A stretch of 64,000 nucleotides of DNA from Bordetella petrii (lineage in GTDB: Bacteria; Pseudomonadota; Gammaproteobacteria; Burkholderiales; Burkholderiaceae_B). The first letter of the stretch is position 1, and every line of letters begins with the position of its first letter. Below the pieces are notes generated by a model. It did no database searches and had not been told where the DNA came from. It saw only the letters and a list, made by a program, of their open reading frames with translations. Shown piece after piece: positions 54,398 to 64,000 of this stretch. The stretch spans positions 248,001 through 312,000 of the forward strand of contig WMBV01000001.1 of the NCBI GenBank assembly GCA_017745595.1, written 5' to 3'. The position numbers were made by a program, and so were the translations under genes.

Positions 54398-54877
54398 TCA
54401 GCGCGGGGTAAGCCCGGGCAGCGCCGGGGCGAACTGCGGCATGGCCACGCTGCCCGGGGTCAGCACCGGCACGCCCTGCCCGGCCGTCAATCCGGCGGCC
54501 CGCAGGCTGCCCAGGCGCTTGGGGCCGATGCCCCGCACGCGGTCGGACAGGTCTTCCAGCGATTCGAACGGGCCGGCGCGCTCGCGCTCTTGCACGATGA
54601 TCTGCGCCGTGCGCGGGCCCACCCCATGCAGCGCCTCGAGCTGGTCGGCCGTTGCCGCATTGACGTCCAGGGATTGGGCGGGCAGCGCCGCCAGACTCAG
54701 GCCGCCGGCCATCGCAAAGCGCCCCATGCTGTGGGCCAGGGGGCGGCGCACCGGCGCGGTGCCGGCCCGCCCGGGCTGGCGCGGCGCCACCAGGGGCCAG
54801 CGCGGGGCATGGCGAAAGACAGAACGCGGCGGCGCCGGCAAAGGCGCGGCCACCGGGTCGTGCAAGAAAGGATTCAT
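54398..54877 (-). CDS. ComEA-like helix-hairpin-helix protein
   Basis: A 159-residue protein with a ComEA-type HhH DNA-binding unit at residues 68-125 (SLDVNAATADQLEALHGVG, then GPFESLEDLSDRVRGIGPKR). The N-terminal 60 residues are Pro/Arg-rich with only a weak hydrophobic stretch (FAMAGGLSLAALPA), so export is uncertain. Family members bind incoming DNA in competence. It lies 127 nt downstream of hldD, same strand; no other com genes are seen. Confidence 0.8.
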   Translation of the reverse strand: MNPFLHDPVAAPLPAPPRSVFRHAPRWPLVAPRQPGRAGTAPVRRPLAHSMGRFAMAGGLSLAALPAQSLDVNAATADQLEALHGVGPRTAQIIVQERERAGPFESLEDLSDRVRGIGPKRLGSLRAAGLTAGQGVPVLTPGSVAMPQFAPALPGLTPR

Positions 54878-55004
54878 GGCGAGGCTCCGTACTAGACCGG
54901 CGGATCGGCCGATCCGCCTGGCCTGCCATGATGCGGTCCGGCGCGCGCGGCCAGGCCGCGCGTGAACGGAAAGATCAGCCGCGGAAACTACGCAGCGCGC
55001 CGGG

Positions 55005-55997
55005 TCAGGCCTTGCGTGCCCGCCAGTAGCGCACGTACTCGGCCACGCCGGTCTGCACATCGCGCATGGGGGCCGTGAAGCCGGCGGCGCGCAGCTGCGT
55101 CGCGTCGGCCTGGGTATAGCTTTGGTAGCGGCCCTTCAGGTCGTCGGGAAACGGTATATAGCGCAGCAGGCCCTGCTCGACCAGCTTGTCCAGCGGCAAG
55201 GCGGTTTCGCCGCGCTCTTCGCGCAGCGTATTGACGACCGCGGCGGCCACGTCGTTGAAGGGCTGCGCGCGGCCCGTGCCGCAATTGAAGATGCCGGACA
55301 CCGAGGGGTGGTCGAGGAAATGCAGATTCACCGCCACCACGTCTTCGACCGAGATGAAGTCGCGGCTTTGACCGCCGTCGGCGTAGCCGTCCCAGCCCGA
55401 GAACAGCCGTACGTGCCCTTCGGCCAGGAACTGGTTCATGTTGTGGAACGCCACCGAGGCCATGCGGCCTTTGTGCTGTTCGTGCGGCCCGTACACGTTG
55501 AAGTAGCGCAGCCCCACCACCTGGGCGGTGAGCCGGCTCATGCGCGTGCGCAATACCTGGTCGAACAGCAGCTTCGAATAACCGTATACATTCAGCGGAC
55601 GTTCGTTGGCCGGGTCTTCGACATACACCGACGAGCCGCCATACACGGCCGCCGACGAGGCGTACAGGAAAGGAACGCGTTGCGCCTGGCAGTACTCGAA
55701 CAATTCGAGCGTGACCCGGTAATTGTTGTCGAGCATGTAGCGGCCGTTGCGCTCGGTGGTGTCCGAGCACGCGCCCTGGTGCAGCATGGCGCGCACCGGC
55801 GGCAGCGAGCCCGCCAGCACGCGGCGGCGGAATTCGTCTTTGTCGAGATAGTCGGCGATCTGGCAATCGACCAGATTGAGGAACTTGTCGCCCTCGGTCA
55901 GGTCGTCGACCGCGATGATGTCCTGGATGCCGCGGCGGTTCAGGCCGCGCACCAGGTTGCTGCCGATGAAACCGGCGGCGCCTGTGACGACGATCAT
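55005..55997 (-). CDS. hldD: ADP-L-glycero-D-manno-heptose-6-epimerase
   Basis: A 330-residue SDR epimerase that makes the heptose donor of the LPS inner core. The Rossmann motif is [17 protein letters not shown] at the N-terminus, the catalytic YxxxK is YGYSK, and QGACSDTTE and [20 protein letters not shown] are HldD-specific. Its ATG overlaps the hldA stop (55994-55997). The length is normal (about 310-330). Confidence 0.96.
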   Translation of the reverse strand: MIVVTGAAGFIGSNLVRGLNRRGIQDIIAVDDLTEGDKFLNLVDCQIADYLDKDEFRRRVLAGSLPPVRAMLHQGACSDTTERNGRYMLDNNYRVTLELFEYCQAQRVPFLYASSAAVYGGSSVYVEDPANERPLNVYGYSKLLFDQVLRTRMSRLTAQVVGLRYFNVYGPHEQHKGRMASVAFHNMNQFLAEGHVRLFSGWDGYADGGQSRDFISVEDVVAVNLHFLDHPSVSGIFNCGTGRAQPFNDVAAAVVNTLREERGETALPLDKLVEQGLLRYIPFPDDLKGRYQSYTQADATQLRAAGFTAPMRDVQTGVAEYVRYWRARKA

Positions 55998-56935
55998 GTG
56001 GATTCTCCTGCGAGTTCTGCGGCGGTGACGATCGAGGTGCCCAGCTTGCCGACGACGATGCCGCCGGCCCGGTTGGCCCAGCCCATGGCGTCGACCCAGG
56101 GCTGGCCGATGGCCCGCATGGCGGCCAGCGTGGCCAGCACGGTATCGCCGGCGCCGGACACGTCGAATACTTCGTGTGCCTGCGCATCGACGTGTTCGCG
56201 CCCCGCCGCGGTGAAAAGCGTCATGCCTTGTTCGGAACGGGTGATCAGCAAGGCTTCGAGATCGAGATCGGCGCGCAGCCGCTGGGCGCGCTCGGTCAGT
56301 TGCGATTCGGAATTCCAGCGGCCCACGGCCTGCTGCATTTCGGCCCGGTTGGGGGTTACCAAAGTGGCGCCCCGATAGCGCGTGTAGTCGTCGCCCTTGG
56401 GATCGACCAGCACCGGCACGCCGGCGGCGCGTGCCTGCGCGATCAGGGGTTCGACCCGTTCGAGCGCGCCCTTGGCGTAGTCGGACAGCACCACCACGTC
56501 GTGGCCGGCCAGGTGGCGCGCCACGCGCGCCTCGAGGTCGTCGAGCGTGGACGCGGTCGGCGGTTGCTCGAAATCGACGCGCAACAACTGCTGCTGGCGG
56601 CCCAGCACGCGCATTTTCAGCGTGGTGGGGTGCTCGGTGTCGGCCACCAGGTCGGCCTGCACGCCCGCTTGCGCGGCCAGGCGGCCGATGCTGTCGCCGG
56701 CCTCGTCGGCGCCCACGATGCCCACCAGGGTGGCCTGCCCGCCCAGCGCGGCGACGTTGCGCGCCACGTTGGCGGCGCCGCCCAGCCGGTCTTCGCGGCG
56801 CGCCACGCGCACCACGGGCACCGGCGCCTCGGGCGAGATGCGGTCGACCTCGCCGAACCAATAGCGGTCCAGCATGACGTCGCCCACGACCAGCACACGG
56901 CTGCGCGCGATGGCCTCGGCGGGAAATGGCTTCAT
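55994..56935 (-). CDS. hldA: D-glycero-beta-D-manno-heptose-7-phosphate kinase (monofunctional)
   Basis: A 313-residue ribokinase-family (PfkB) enzyme phosphorylating heptose-7-phosphate. The family has [21 protein letters not shown] at the start, [14 protein letters not shown], and the C-terminal anion-hole [11 protein letters not shown]. The nucleotidyltransferase domain of E. coli HldE is absent, so HldC must be elsewhere. The start overlaps the lapB stop (56932-56935), and the end overlaps hldD, giving a coupled lapB-hldA-hldD chain. Confidence 0.94.
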   Translation of the reverse strand: MKPFPAEAIARSRVLVVGDVMLDRYWFGEVDRISPEAPVPVVRVARREDRLGGAANVARNVAALGGQATLVGIVGADEAGDSIGRLAAQAGVQADLVADTEHPTTLKMRVLGRQQQLLRVDFEQPPTASTLDDLEARVARHLAGHDVVVLSDYAKGALERVEPLIAQARAAGVPVLVDPKGDDYTRYRGATLVTPNRAEMQQAVGRWNSESQLTERAQRLRADLDLEALLITRSEQGMTLFTAAGREHVDAQAHEVFDVSGAGDTVLATLAAMRAIGQPWVDAMGWANRAGGIVVGKLGTSIVTAAELAGEST

Positions 56936-58155
56936 TCGAGTTCTTCCAGACGGCGCGGCGCGTAGGTTTCCCAGGCATTGCAGCCGGGACACTGCCAATA
57001 GTAACGCCGCGCCTGGAAGCCGCAATTGCGGCAGGCGTAGCGGTCCAGGCGCTGCGTATGCTTGTGGATCAGGCTGCGCAGCAGGCTGAGATCGGCGCCG
57101 CGCACCGGTCCCTGCTCTTGCTGGCTGCCGTTGGCGCTGCCCAGCTCGGCTTCGAGCAGGCGGTCGAGCCCCAGCAGCGAAGGATGGTGCCGCAGCGCGC
57201 CGCGCGCGAAGGCCCAGGCGGGGGCGGCGCCCTGCTGCACCCGCAGCTCGCGGAACACCACGTTGAAGAGGTCCAGCGAGGGGTGATGCGCGTACTGCTT
57301 CTGCAGCACTTCCAGGCCTTCGGCGGCCTGGCCGGCGGCGCGATAGTTGGCGAGCAGCTGCTCGGCCACCAGGCCGGCGAATTCGGGCGCCTCGGCCAGG
57401 ATGCCTTCCAGGTACATGCGCTCGCGCTTGGGATCTTGTTCGAGCTGCGCCAGGCGGGCGCGCAGCATGGCGGTGCGCACCTTGCTGGACTTGCCGGCGG
57501 GCTCGCCCTGGCCGGCCTGGCGGGCGGCGTGATCGGCGGCGTCCAGGGCGGTATGCGCCGCGTCGGCGTTGAACGGCTTGGCCGCCAGGGCCGACTGCGC
57601 CTGCTCGCAGTAATAGTGCACGATCTGGGGCACCGGCTCGTCGACCAGGCCGTGCAGCGTCTTGACGGCCTCGATGGCGCGCGGCCAATCGTGCTCGGAC
57701 TCGTAGATGCGGATCAGCGAGCGCAGCGCCGGCAAGGCATAACGGGTGTCTTTCAGTTGCTCGAAGGCGGCTTCGGCCCGGTCGAGCATGCCCGCCTTGA
57801 GGAAGTCGTGCGCCAGTTCATGCTGGGCATGCTCGCGCTCGGCCTCGGGCAGGTCGGAGCGGCTGAGCAGGCTTTGATGCACCCGGATGGCGCGTTCCAT
57901 TTCGCCGCGCCGGCGAAACAGGCTGCCCAGGGCGAAGTGCAATTCGGTGGTTTCGGGATCGAGCTTCGCGACTTCGACGAACGCGTCGATCGCGCGGTCG
58001 GGTTGCTCGTTGAGCAGGAAATTCAGGCCGCGGAAGTACGAGTCGGGCAAGGTGCGCGTTTCGCGCAGCATCTGCCGGAAATCGAAACGTGCCGCCAACC
58101 AGCCCAGTGCGAACAGCACGGGCACGAAAATAAGCCACCAAGGTTCAAAATCCAC
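56932..58155 (-). CDS. lapB: LPS assembly regulatory protein LapB (YciM)
   Basis: A 407-residue TPR protein with one N-terminal membrane helix ([20 protein letters not shown]), many tetratricopeptide repeats from about residue 40, and a C-terminal rubredoxin-like zinc ribbon (CRNCG ... CPGCNAWE). By family knowledge it steers LpxC degradation by FtsH to balance LPS synthesis. The start is GTG at 58155; no Met fits better. It is placed between lapA and the heptose genes, which suits its role. Confidence 0.94.
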   Translation of the reverse strand: MDFEPWWLIFVPVLFALGWLAARFDFRQMLRETRTLPDSYFRGLNFLLNEQPDRAIDAFVEVAKLDPETTELHFALGSLFRRRGEMERAIRVHQSLLSRSDLPEAEREHAQHELAHDFLKAGMLDRAEAAFEQLKDTRYALPALRSLIRIYESEHDWPRAIEAVKTLHGLVDEPVPQIVHYYCEQAQSALAAKPFNADAAHTALDAADHAARQAGQGEPAGKSSKVRTAMLRARLAQLEQDPKRERMYLEGILAEAPEFAGLVAEQLLANYRAAGQAAEGLEVLQKQYAHHPSLDLFNVVFRELRVQQGAAPAWAFARGALRHHPSLLGLDRLLEAELGSANGSQQEQGPVRGADLSLLRSLIHKHTQRLDRYACRNCGFQARRYYWQCPGCNAWETYAPRRLEELE

Positions 58156-58200
58156 GCTGCGAGCCCTATACCGTTCGTAGAAAAAGCGGGACGGCGCTGC

Positions 58201-58515
58201 TTACAGCGGCGACATGGGGGCAATGGCCTCGGGCGCCACCACGGGCTGCGCGCCATTGGCGGCGGCCTGCAGGCGCTCGACCTCGCGGCGCAGGCGCATG
58301 GCCTCGCGGCGGCGGCGCATGGCGGCCGGCACGGTCAACAGCAGGCCGAACAGCGTGCCCAGCACGAAGGCGGCCAGCATGACCACGATCAGGGGAACGT
58401 CTTGCACCACATAGTCGGCATAGAACTTGACCACGACAGGGTCGGTGTTCTTCAAGGCGAACATCAACACCGCAATGAAAACGAGCAATCGCAGGGCCCA
58501 GACAAAGTAGCGCAT
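58201..58515 (-). CDS. lapA: LapA-domain membrane protein
   Basis: A 104-residue LapA (YciS) protein with two hydrophobic helices (LRLLVFIAVLMFALKN and VPLIVVMLAAFVLGTLFGLLLTV) joined by a short loop, then an Arg-rich coiled-coil (MRRRREAMRLRREVERLQAA). It works with LapB in LPS control. It lies 45 nt before lapB on the same strand. Confidence 0.93.
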   Translation of the reverse strand: MRYFVWALRLLVFIAVLMFALKNTDPVVVKFYADYVVQDVPLIVVMLAAFVLGTLFGLLLTVPAAMRRRREAMRLRREVERLQAAANGAQPVVAPEAIAPMSPL

Positions 58516-58608
58516 GACGCATGCTCCAGAGGTTCGAGACTTTCAATTGTAAGCGGAAGCCGGGCCGGCAAAACAGCGAATAACGCATGGCCATCGCCAG
58601 TCATGGCA

Positions 58609-58696
58609 GGTGTCTGACTCCCTCAGGGTGTCAGACACCTGGGGGCAAGACTGTCTGCCCATATCGGTGTCCGACACCCTGCGGGAGTCGGACACC
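58609..58696. repeat. REP-like palindrome pair (locus 7)
   Basis: Copies at 58609-58639 (centre CCCTCAGGG) and inverted 58666-58696 (centre CCCTGCGGG) flank a 26-nt core. They lie between lapA and the ihfB terminator, so this pair separates two minus-strand transcription units. Confidence 0.88.
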
Positions 58697-58715
58697 TGCC
58701 GATATCGCCCTCCAC

Positions 58716-58751
58716 CAAAAACAAAGCCCCTTGCATGATCAAGGGGCTTTG
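58716..58751 (-). terminator. Intrinsic terminator after ihfB
   Basis: An 11-bp stem, CAAAGCCCCTT (58722-58732) with AAGGGGCTTTG (58741-58751), has an 8-nt loop. On the minus strand it is followed by an interrupted T-run. It lies 43 nt past the ihfB stop. Confidence 0.85.
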
Positions 58752-58793
58752 CCATCGGTACAGTCAGGCACGGGCGGGAAGAGCCCGCCAGCG

Positions 58794-59150
58794 CTACATG
58801 GCGTGCAGGCCAAGCAGCGTGGGCTGGGGTTCGTCCGGGGTGTCGTCGGCTGGCGCGTCGGCCAGGCCGCCGGCCAGGTCGACCCGCTCGCGCAGTTCCT
58901 TGCCGGCCTTGAAGTGCGGCACCTGTTTGCCAGGCACCAGCACTTGTTCGCCCGACTTGGGATTGCGCCCGATACGGGGTGAGCGCTGCGACAGCGAAAA
59001 GCTGCCAAAACCGCGGATCTCGATGCGCTGACCCGAGGCCAGGGCCTGGGTCATTGCCTCGAGCATGGCTTTGACGGCGTCATCGGTGTCGCGGGCGGCC
59101 AGCTGGGGATAGCGGGCCGCCAGTGCGGCGATCAGCTCCGACTTGGTCAC
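58794..59150 (-). CDS. ihfB: Integration host factor beta subunit
   Basis: A 118-residue IHF beta that bends DNA with IHF alpha. [14 protein letters not shown] at the start, [24 protein letters not shown] (residues 48-71) with the intercalating Pro, and [14 protein letters not shown] are all typical. E. coli IHF beta is 94 residues; here an acidic, Pro-rich tail of about 25 residues is added ([13 protein letters not shown]). The start is GTG at 59150, 2 nt after the rpsA stop, so it is probably co-transcribed with rpsA. Confidence 0.95.
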   Translation of the reverse strand: MTKSELIAALAARYPQLAARDTDDAVKAMLEAMTQALASGQRIEIRGFGSFSLSQRSPRIGRNPKSGEQVLVPGKQVPHFKAGKELRERVDLAGGLADAPADDTPDEPQPTLLGLHAM

Positions 59151-59152
59151 TA

Positions 59153-60865
59153 TCAGCCGTCGTTGCGCTGTTGATCCAGCTTGGCCTTGAGCAGCGCGCC
59201 CAGGTTGGTGGTACCCGAGGAGGCGCTGGCTTCGGACATGCGCTGGATGGTGTCGGCGGTTTCGGCGTTGTCGCGCGCCTTGATCGACAGCTGGATCGAA
59301 CGCGTCTTGCGGTCGATGTTGACGATCATGGCTTCGATGTTCTCGCCCGCCTTCAGCACGGTGGTGGCGTCTTCGACGCGGCCCGACGAGATTTCGGAGG
59401 CACGCAGGTAGCCTTCGACGTCGACCGACAGCGTCACGACCGCGCCCTTGGGCTCGACCGACTTGATCACGCCCGGCACCACGGCACCCTTGTCGTAGGT
59501 GGCGACGAAGTTATTGAAGGGGTCGCCTTCCAGCTGCTTGATGCCCAGCGAGATGCGTTCCTTGTCGGTGTCGATGCCCAGGACCACGGCTTCGATTTCG
59601 TCGCCCTTCTTGAAGTTGCGCACGGCTTCTTCGCCCGATTCCGTCCAGGACAGGTCGGACAGGTGCACCAGGCCGTCGATGCCGCCGGGCAGGCCGACGA
59701 ACACGCCGAAGTCGGTGATCGACTTGATGGCGCCGCGGACCTTGTCGCCACGCTTGAAGTTGGTGGCGAACTCTTCCCACGGGTTCTGGCGGCACTGCTT
59801 CATGCCCAGCGAAATGCGGCGGCGGTCTTCGTCGATTTCCAGGACCATGACTTCGACTTCTTCGCCCAGGGTCACGACCTTGCGCGGATCGACGTTCTTG
59901 TTGGTCCAGTCCATTTCGGAGACGTGCACCAGGCCTTCGATGCCGGCTTCCACTTCGACGAACGCGCCGTAGTCGGTCAGGTTGGTAACCTTGCCGAACA
60001 GGCGGGTGCCTTGCGGATAGCGACGGGCCAGGCCCACCCACGGATCTTCGCCCAGTTGCTTGACGCCCAGCGAGACGCGGCTCTTTTCCTGGTCGAACTT
60101 GAGGACCTTGGCTTCGACTTCCTGGCCCACTTGCAGGACTTCGGACGGGTGACGCACACGGCGCCAGGCCATGTCGGTGATGTGCAGCAGGCCATCGATG
60201 CCGCCCAGGTCGACGAACGCGCCGTAGTCGGTGATGTTCTTGACCACGCCCTTGACCACGGCACCTTCGTGCAGGGTCTCGAGCAGTTTCTGGCGCTCTT
60301 CGCCCATGCTGGCTTCCAGCACCTGGCGGCGCGACAGCACGACGTTGTTGCGCTTGCGGTCGAGCTTGATGACCTTGAATTCGAGGGTCTTGCCTTCGTA
60401 CGGGGTGGTGTCCTTGACGGGGCGCAGGTCGACCAGCGAGCCCGGCAGGAACGCGCGGATGCCGTTGGTCATGACGGTGAGGCCGCCCTTGACCTTGCCG
60501 GTGATGGTGCCGGTGACCAGCTCGCCGTTTTCGAGGGCCTTTTCCAGTTGCAGCCAGGCCGACAGGCGCTTGGCGCGGTCACGCGACAGGATGGTGTCGC
60601 CGTAGCCGTTTTCCAGGGAATCGATGGCCACCGAGACGAAATCGCCGGGTTGCACTTCGAGCTCGCCCTGGTCGTTCAGGAACTCTTCCAGGGGGATCAG
60701 TGCTTCGGACTTCAGGCCGGCGTTGACGACGACAAAGTTGTGGTCGACGCGCACGACTTCGGCGCTGATGACTTCGCCGGACTTCATGTCCTGGCTCTTG
60801 AGGCTTTCTGCGAAGAGGTCGGCGAAGCTTTCGCCGCCGGTGGCGGGGGTGGAAACGGAAGACAT
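59153..60865 (-). CDS. rpsA: 30S ribosomal protein S1
   Basis: A 570-residue S1 with six S1 (OB-fold) RNA-binding repeats; [20 protein letters not shown] and [21 protein letters not shown] are two of them. It delivers mRNA to the 30S subunit. The ATG at 60865 ([11 protein letters not shown]) is preferred; an in-frame Met at 60880 would add five residues, and neither has a clear Shine-Dalgarno, which is common for rpsA. Located between cmk and ihfB, the classical gammaproteobacterial and betaproteobacterial order. Confidence 0.95.
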   Translation of the reverse strand: MSSVSTPATGGESFADLFAESLKSQDMKSGEVISAEVVRVDHNFVVVNAGLKSEALIPLEEFLNDQGELEVQPGDFVSVAIDSLENGYGDTILSRDRAKRLSAWLQLEKALENGELVTGTITGKVKGGLTVMTNGIRAFLPGSLVDLRPVKDTTPYEGKTLEFKVIKLDRKRNNVVLSRRQVLEASMGEERQKLLETLHEGAVVKGVVKNITDYGAFVDLGGIDGLLHITDMAWRRVRHPSEVLQVGQEVEAKVLKFDQEKSRVSLGVKQLGEDPWVGLARRYPQGTRLFGKVTNLTDYGAFVEVEAGIEGLVHVSEMDWTNKNVDPRKVVTLGEEVEVMVLEIDEDRRRISLGMKQCRQNPWEEFATNFKRGDKVRGAIKSITDFGVFVGLPGGIDGLVHLSDLSWTESGEEAVRNFKKGDEIEAVVLGIDTDKERISLGIKQLEGDPFNNFVATYDKGAVVPGVIKSVEPKGAVVTLSVDVEGYLRASEISSGRVEDATTVLKAGENIEAMIVNIDRKTRSIQLSIKARDNAETADTIQRMSEASASSGTTNLGALLKAKLDQQRNDG

Positions 60866-60981
60866 GGGGTTGAAATCCATTGGGCCAAAATGGCCGTTAA
60901 AAACACACCGAAGCGGATTGCCCGCGACAGTGGAGTGAATGAACCTGCCAGGGCCCGCGGCCCCGGGACGTTGCCCGGTAA

Positions 60982-61683
60982 CTACGAACCGCCGCCAGGG
61001 ACGGAATTTTTCCAGAAATCGAGTACTGCCTGCACCGTTTGCTCGATGGTCAGGTACGACGAATCGAGTACGTGCGCGTCGGCCGCCGGTACCAGCGGCG
61101 CCGCGCTGCGCTGCATGTCGCGCGCATCGCGTTCGCGCATATCGTGCAAAAGGTCGGTTAGCTTAGCAGAAATCCCCTTTTCGATCAACTGCTTACAGCG
61201 TCTTTCGGCCCGCGCCTCGACGTCGGCCACCAGGAATACCTTCAGGGCGGCGTCGGGAAATACCACCGTGCCCATGTCGCGGCCGTCGGCCACCAGCCCG
61301 GGGGGTACCCGGAACGCGCGCTGGCGCTCGAGCAGGGCCTGCCGCACGGCCGGATACGCGGCGATGCGCGAGGCGAAGTTGCCGACGCGCTCCTGGCGTA
61401 TGGCCTCGCCCGCCTCGACGCCGTCCAGGTAGATGTGGCGGCCTTCGAAACGGGCGTTCAGGTCGCGCGCCACGCCCGCCACCGCGCCCTCGTCTTCGGC
61501 CGCCAGGCTGCGGTTCAGGGCCGCCAGCGCGGTCAGGCGGTACAAGGCCCCGCTGTCGAGCACGGCCCAGCCCAGCGCCTTGGCCACGCGATGGGCCACC
61601 GTGCCCTTGCCCGAGGCCGTGGGGCCGTCGATGGCGATGACGGGCACCGCGGCCTCGGCGGAAGAAACGGAGTCAGTCGTCAT
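60982..61683 (-). CDS. cmk: Cytidylate kinase
   Basis: A 233-residue NMP kinase that phosphorylates CMP and dCMP. The P-loop is [26 protein letters not shown] and [13 protein letters not shown] are also typical, and the C-terminal half includes the [13 protein letters not shown] lid. Its start overlaps the aroA 3' end by 11 nt. About 100 nt separate it from rpsA. Confidence 0.95.
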   Translation of the reverse strand: MTTDSVSSAEAAVPVIAIDGPTASGKGTVAHRVAKALGWAVLDSGALYRLTALAALNRSLAAEDEGAVAGVARDLNARFEGRHIYLDGVEAGEAIRQERVGNFASRIAAYPAVRQALLERQRAFRVPPGLVADGRDMGTVVFPDAALKVFLVADVEARAERRCKQLIEKGISAKLTDLLHDMRERDARDMQRSAAPLVPAADAHVLDSSYLTIEQTVQAVLDFWKNSVPGGGS

Positions 61684-63013
61684 GGCGATGAGCGCCGGAC
61701 ACCAGGCCGGCATAGACGTCGAAGTAATCGGGAAAGGTCTTGCTGACGCAGCCCGGATCCAGGATGCGCACGGCGGCCGGCCCGAAGGCGGCCAGCGAGA
61801 AACACATCGCCATGCGGTGGTCGTCCCAGGTGCCGATCCGGGCATCGCGCCAGCCGTCCGCCGGCGGCGGGGTAATGCGCAACCAATCGGGGCCGGACTC
61901 GACCTGCGCGCCCAGCTTGGCCAGTTCGGTGTGCATGGCGTGGATGCGGTCGGTTTCCTTGACCCGCCAGCTGCCGATATTGCGCAGGCGGCACGGGCCG
62001 TCGGCATAGAGCGCCAGCGCCGCCGCGGTCATGGCGGCGTCGGGGATCAGGTTGAAATCGGTGTCGAACGCCTTCAGGCGACCGCCCTGGTCGACCCGCA
62101 CGCCGCGCGCCTCGATCCAGTCGGGGCCGTAATCGACCTGCACCCCCATGTCGGCCAGGGTGCGGGCGAACGCCACGTCGCCCTGGATGCTGTCGGCGCC
62201 CACGCCGGTGACCCGCACCGGCCCCCCGCCGATGGCGCCCAGCGCCAGGAAATAGGACGCCGACGACGCGTCGCCCTCGACCGCGATGGCGCCGGGGCTG
62301 CGATACGCCGCGCCGGCCTCGATGGTGAACCGTTGCCAGCCATCGCGCCGCACCTGCACGCCGTACCGCGCCATCAGGTTCAGGGTGATGTCGATATAGG
62401 GCTTGGAGATCAGTTCGCCGGCCACTTCGATAACCACCGGCTGGTCGCTGCCCTGCGCCAGCACGGGCGCGGCCAGCAGCAGCGCCGTCAGGAACTGGCT
62501 GGACACGGCGCCCTGCACGCGCGCCGGCGCGTCGGCCCGGATCCGGCCGGCGCGGATGTCCAGCGGCGGGTAGCCCTCCTGCCCCAGGTATTCGATTTGC
62601 GCGCCCCATTGCCGCAATGCGTCGACCAGGTCGCCGATGGGGCGCTCGTGCATGCGCGGCACGCCCGACAGCCGGTATTGCCCGCCCATCAGGGCCAGCG
62701 CCGCGGTCAAGGGCCGGAACGCCGTGCCGGCATTGCCCAGGAACAGATCGGCCTGCCGCACCGGGAAACGGCCGGCGCCGGTGACCGCCGCGCGGCCCGC
62801 GCCCGCCTCGGTCAGTTCGATCCCCAGCTGGCGCAGCGCCGCCAGCATCACGCGGGTATCGTCGGAATCGAGCAGGCCCGAGATGTCGGTGCGGCCGGCC
62901 GCCAGGGCGGCCAGCAGCAGCACCCGGTTGGATATGCTCTTGGAGCCCGGCAAGGCGACCCGCCCCCGCGCCTGCCGGGCACGGGGCAGATCGAGATACG
63001 GCTGTGCGGTCAT
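61673..63013 (-). CDS. aroA: 3-phosphoshikimate 1-carboxyvinyltransferase (EPSP synthase)
   Basis: A 446-residue EPSP synthase, step six of the shikimate pathway. The two inverted beta/alpha domains carry [18 protein letters not shown] near the start, [17 protein letters not shown] (the loop containing the class-I type glyphosate-sensitive Gly, with Phe in place of the common Met), and [12 protein letters not shown] at the end. It overlaps cmk by 11 nt and is 5 nt from tyrA. Confidence 0.95.
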   Translation of the reverse strand: MTAQPYLDLPRARQARGRVALPGSKSISNRVLLLAALAAGRTDISGLLDSDDTRVMLAALRQLGIELTEAGAGRAAVTGAGRFPVRQADLFLGNAGTAFRPLTAALALMGGQYRLSGVPRMHERPIGDLVDALRQWGAQIEYLGQEGYPPLDIRAGRIRADAPARVQGAVSSQFLTALLLAAPVLAQGSDQPVVIEVAGELISKPYIDITLNLMARYGVQVRRDGWQRFTIEAGAAYRSPGAIAVEGDASSASYFLALGAIGGGPVRVTGVGADSIQGDVAFARTLADMGVQVDYGPDWIEARGVRVDQGGRLKAFDTDFNLIPDAAMTAAALALYADGPCRLRNIGSWRVKETDRIHAMHTELAKLGAQVESGPDWLRITPPPADGWRDARIGTWDDHRMAMCFSLAAFGPAAVRILDPGCVSKTFPDYFDVYAGLVSGAHRHDD

Positions 63014-63018
63014 GGCAA

Positions 63019-63921
63019 CTACTCCTTGCGCCAGTTGCGGCGCGCCCGGGCGGCGCGTTCGAGCAGCGCCTCGAGCGCCGCGCCATCGCCGTCGGCCATG
63101 GCGCGCTCGGCCTGGTCCAGCACCCCGCGCACCGCCGCCAGTTCGGCGCGCAGCGCGTCGCGGTTGGACAGGAAAATGTCGCGCCACATTTCGGGCGACC
63201 CGGCCGCGATGCGCGTGAAATCGCGGAACCCCGAGCCGGCCAGGGCCAGCCGCCCCGCCGCGTCGTCGGCGGCCGCCACCTGGGCCATGTACGCCGCCGC
63301 CAGCAGATGCGGCATATGGCTGACCGACGCCAGCACCCGGTCGTGCGCATCGGCGTCCATGTCGATGACATGGGCACCGCAAGCCTGCCACAAATCGCGC
63401 ACCCGCGCGACCGCGGCCGGCGCGTTTTCCGGCAAGGGCGTCAGAATGACCGTGCGGCGCCGGTACAGCGCCGCGTCGGCCGCCTCGGGTCCACTGCGCT
63501 CGGCGCCGGCCACCGGGTGGCCGGGCACGAACTGGCCGATGCGGTCGCCCAGCGCGGCCCGCGCCGCGGCCACGACCTCTGCCTTGGTGCTGCCGGCATC
63601 GGTAAGCACCGTGTGGGCGCCCAAATGCGGGCACAATTGCGCCAATACGGCGCCCAGCCCCCCTACCGGCGTGGCCAGCAGGATGACGTCGGCCCGGGCG
63701 GCCTCTTGCGGCGTCACGGCGGCATCGATCAGGCCCAGTTCCTGCGCCCGCGCCAGCGACTGCGCATTGCGCCCGACCCCCAGCACGCGCCCCACCTGGC
63801 CCGCCTGGCGCAATGCCAGCGCGGCCGAGCCGCCGATCAGGCCCACGCCCACCACCGCCAGGACAGGAATCAGGGGGCCCGCGGCCCCCTGTGTCGTGTT
63901 GCCGGCCGATGGGCGCGTCAT
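63019..63921 (-). CDS. tyrA: Prephenate/arogenate dehydrogenase
   Basis: A 300-residue TyrA that makes the tyrosine precursor. The NAD-binding [19 protein letters not shown] is at the N-terminus, then LLATPVG and the active-site region [11 protein letters not shown] and [12 protein letters not shown]. No chorismate mutase domain is fused. ATG 63921 overlaps the hisC stop (63918-63921), so the aromatic genes are translationally linked. Confidence 0.94.
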   Translation of the reverse strand: MTRPSAGNTTQGAAGPLIPVLAVVGVGLIGGSAALALRQAGQVGRVLGVGRNAQSLARAQELGLIDAAVTPQEAARADVILLATPVGGLGAVLAQLCPHLGAHTVLTDAGSTKAEVVAAARAALGDRIGQFVPGHPVAGAERSGPEAADAALYRRRTVILTPLPENAPAAVARVRDLWQACGAHVIDMDADAHDRVLASVSHMPHLLAAAYMAQVAAADDAAGRLALAGSGFRDFTRIAAGSPEMWRDIFLSNRDALRAELAAVRGVLDQAERAMADGDGAALEALLERAARARRNWRKE

Positions 63922-64000
63922 GCGGCCAGGATCTCGGTCAGCGCGGCCACGAACCGCTGGTTTTCTTCGGGCAGGCCGATGGTTACGCGCAGCCATTCGG
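63918..64000 (-). CDS. hisC: Histidinol-phosphate aminotransferase, C-terminal end (cut by window)
   Basis: The last 26 codons read [16 protein letters not shown] then [10 protein letters not shown] and stop. [13 protein letters not shown] is the recognisable C-terminal motif of HisC. The rest lies beyond position 64000. It overlaps tyrA by ATGA, matching the hisC-tyrA-aroA arrangement of many beta-proteobacteria. Confidence 0.85.
   Translation of the reverse strand, partial: EWLRVTIGLPEENQRFVAALTEILAA

Noticed and set aside
54398-54877. Competence locus
   Set aside because: Only a single HhH protein is present, with no comEC, pilin or other uptake genes nearby.
59123-61432. 769-codon plus-strand frame across rpsA and cmk
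   Set aside because: Both minus-strand genes have full family signatures; the plus-frame product is repetitive because it mirrors the S1 repeats.

Overview
This is a high-GC chromosomal segment from a beta-proteobacterium of the Alcaligenaceae, most likely Bordetella or a close relative such as Achromobacter. The pointers are a Bug-type (Bordetella uptake gene) solute receptor, the gene order hisC-tyrA-aroA-cmk-rpsA-ihfB-lapA-lapB-hldA-hldD on one strand, and many ATGA/TGATG translational overlaps. I see no rRNA, tRNA, CRISPR array, phage gene or transposase. The only mobile-looking DNA is a family of short REP-like palindromes.

Layout. 1-3658 (+): the end of a thiamine-diphosphate enzyme, then a three-subunit HcnABC/opine-oxidase-like flavoenzyme. 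3778-13480: a YrbL-like kinase-fold gene (+); then, on the minus strand, a polyamine ABC transporter (potFGHI) coupled to an Spx/ArsC-like gene and a 3-methyladenine glycosylase, and a permease / truncated haemoglobin / Kdo-kinase trio. 13588-16698 (+): a TRAP transporter (dctPQM). 17165-24179: an IclR regulator divergent from a six-gene catabolic operon (enoyl-CoA hydratase, Bug receptor, two CaiB/BaiF CoA-transferases, citryl-CoA lyase-like enzyme, SMP-30 lactonase). This operon is the best candidate in the window for an undescribed pathway. 24360-33619: a phenylacetate cluster (paaABCDE-N-G-I-K on minus, paaX divergent).

33707-41555: housekeeping genes (nnrE, orn, an M48 protease, rsgA, a CoA pyrophosphatase, rplS), an EamA exporter, and a radical SAM gene of the PA0069 family behind a near-consensus SOS box. 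41766-46462 (-): sulfate uptake (sbp-cysTWA) translationally coupled to cysH. 46655-51228 (-): a 1-Cys peroxiredoxin, an acyl-CoA dehydrogenase and its likely electron acceptor ETF (etfBA). 51296-54877: an HDAC-family deacetylase divergent from the mltB lipoprotein with start codons about 10 bp apart, then cysM and a ComEA-like HhH protein. 55005-64000 (-): heptose/LPS genes, ihfB, rpsA, cmk, aroA, tyrA and the last codons of hisC.

Seven loci carry single or paired 31-nt hairpins with a 10-bp arm (GGTGTCTGAC or close variants). They lie mostly between converging genes or at operon ends. One copy overlaps the 3' end of paaX and is translated into its last residues.
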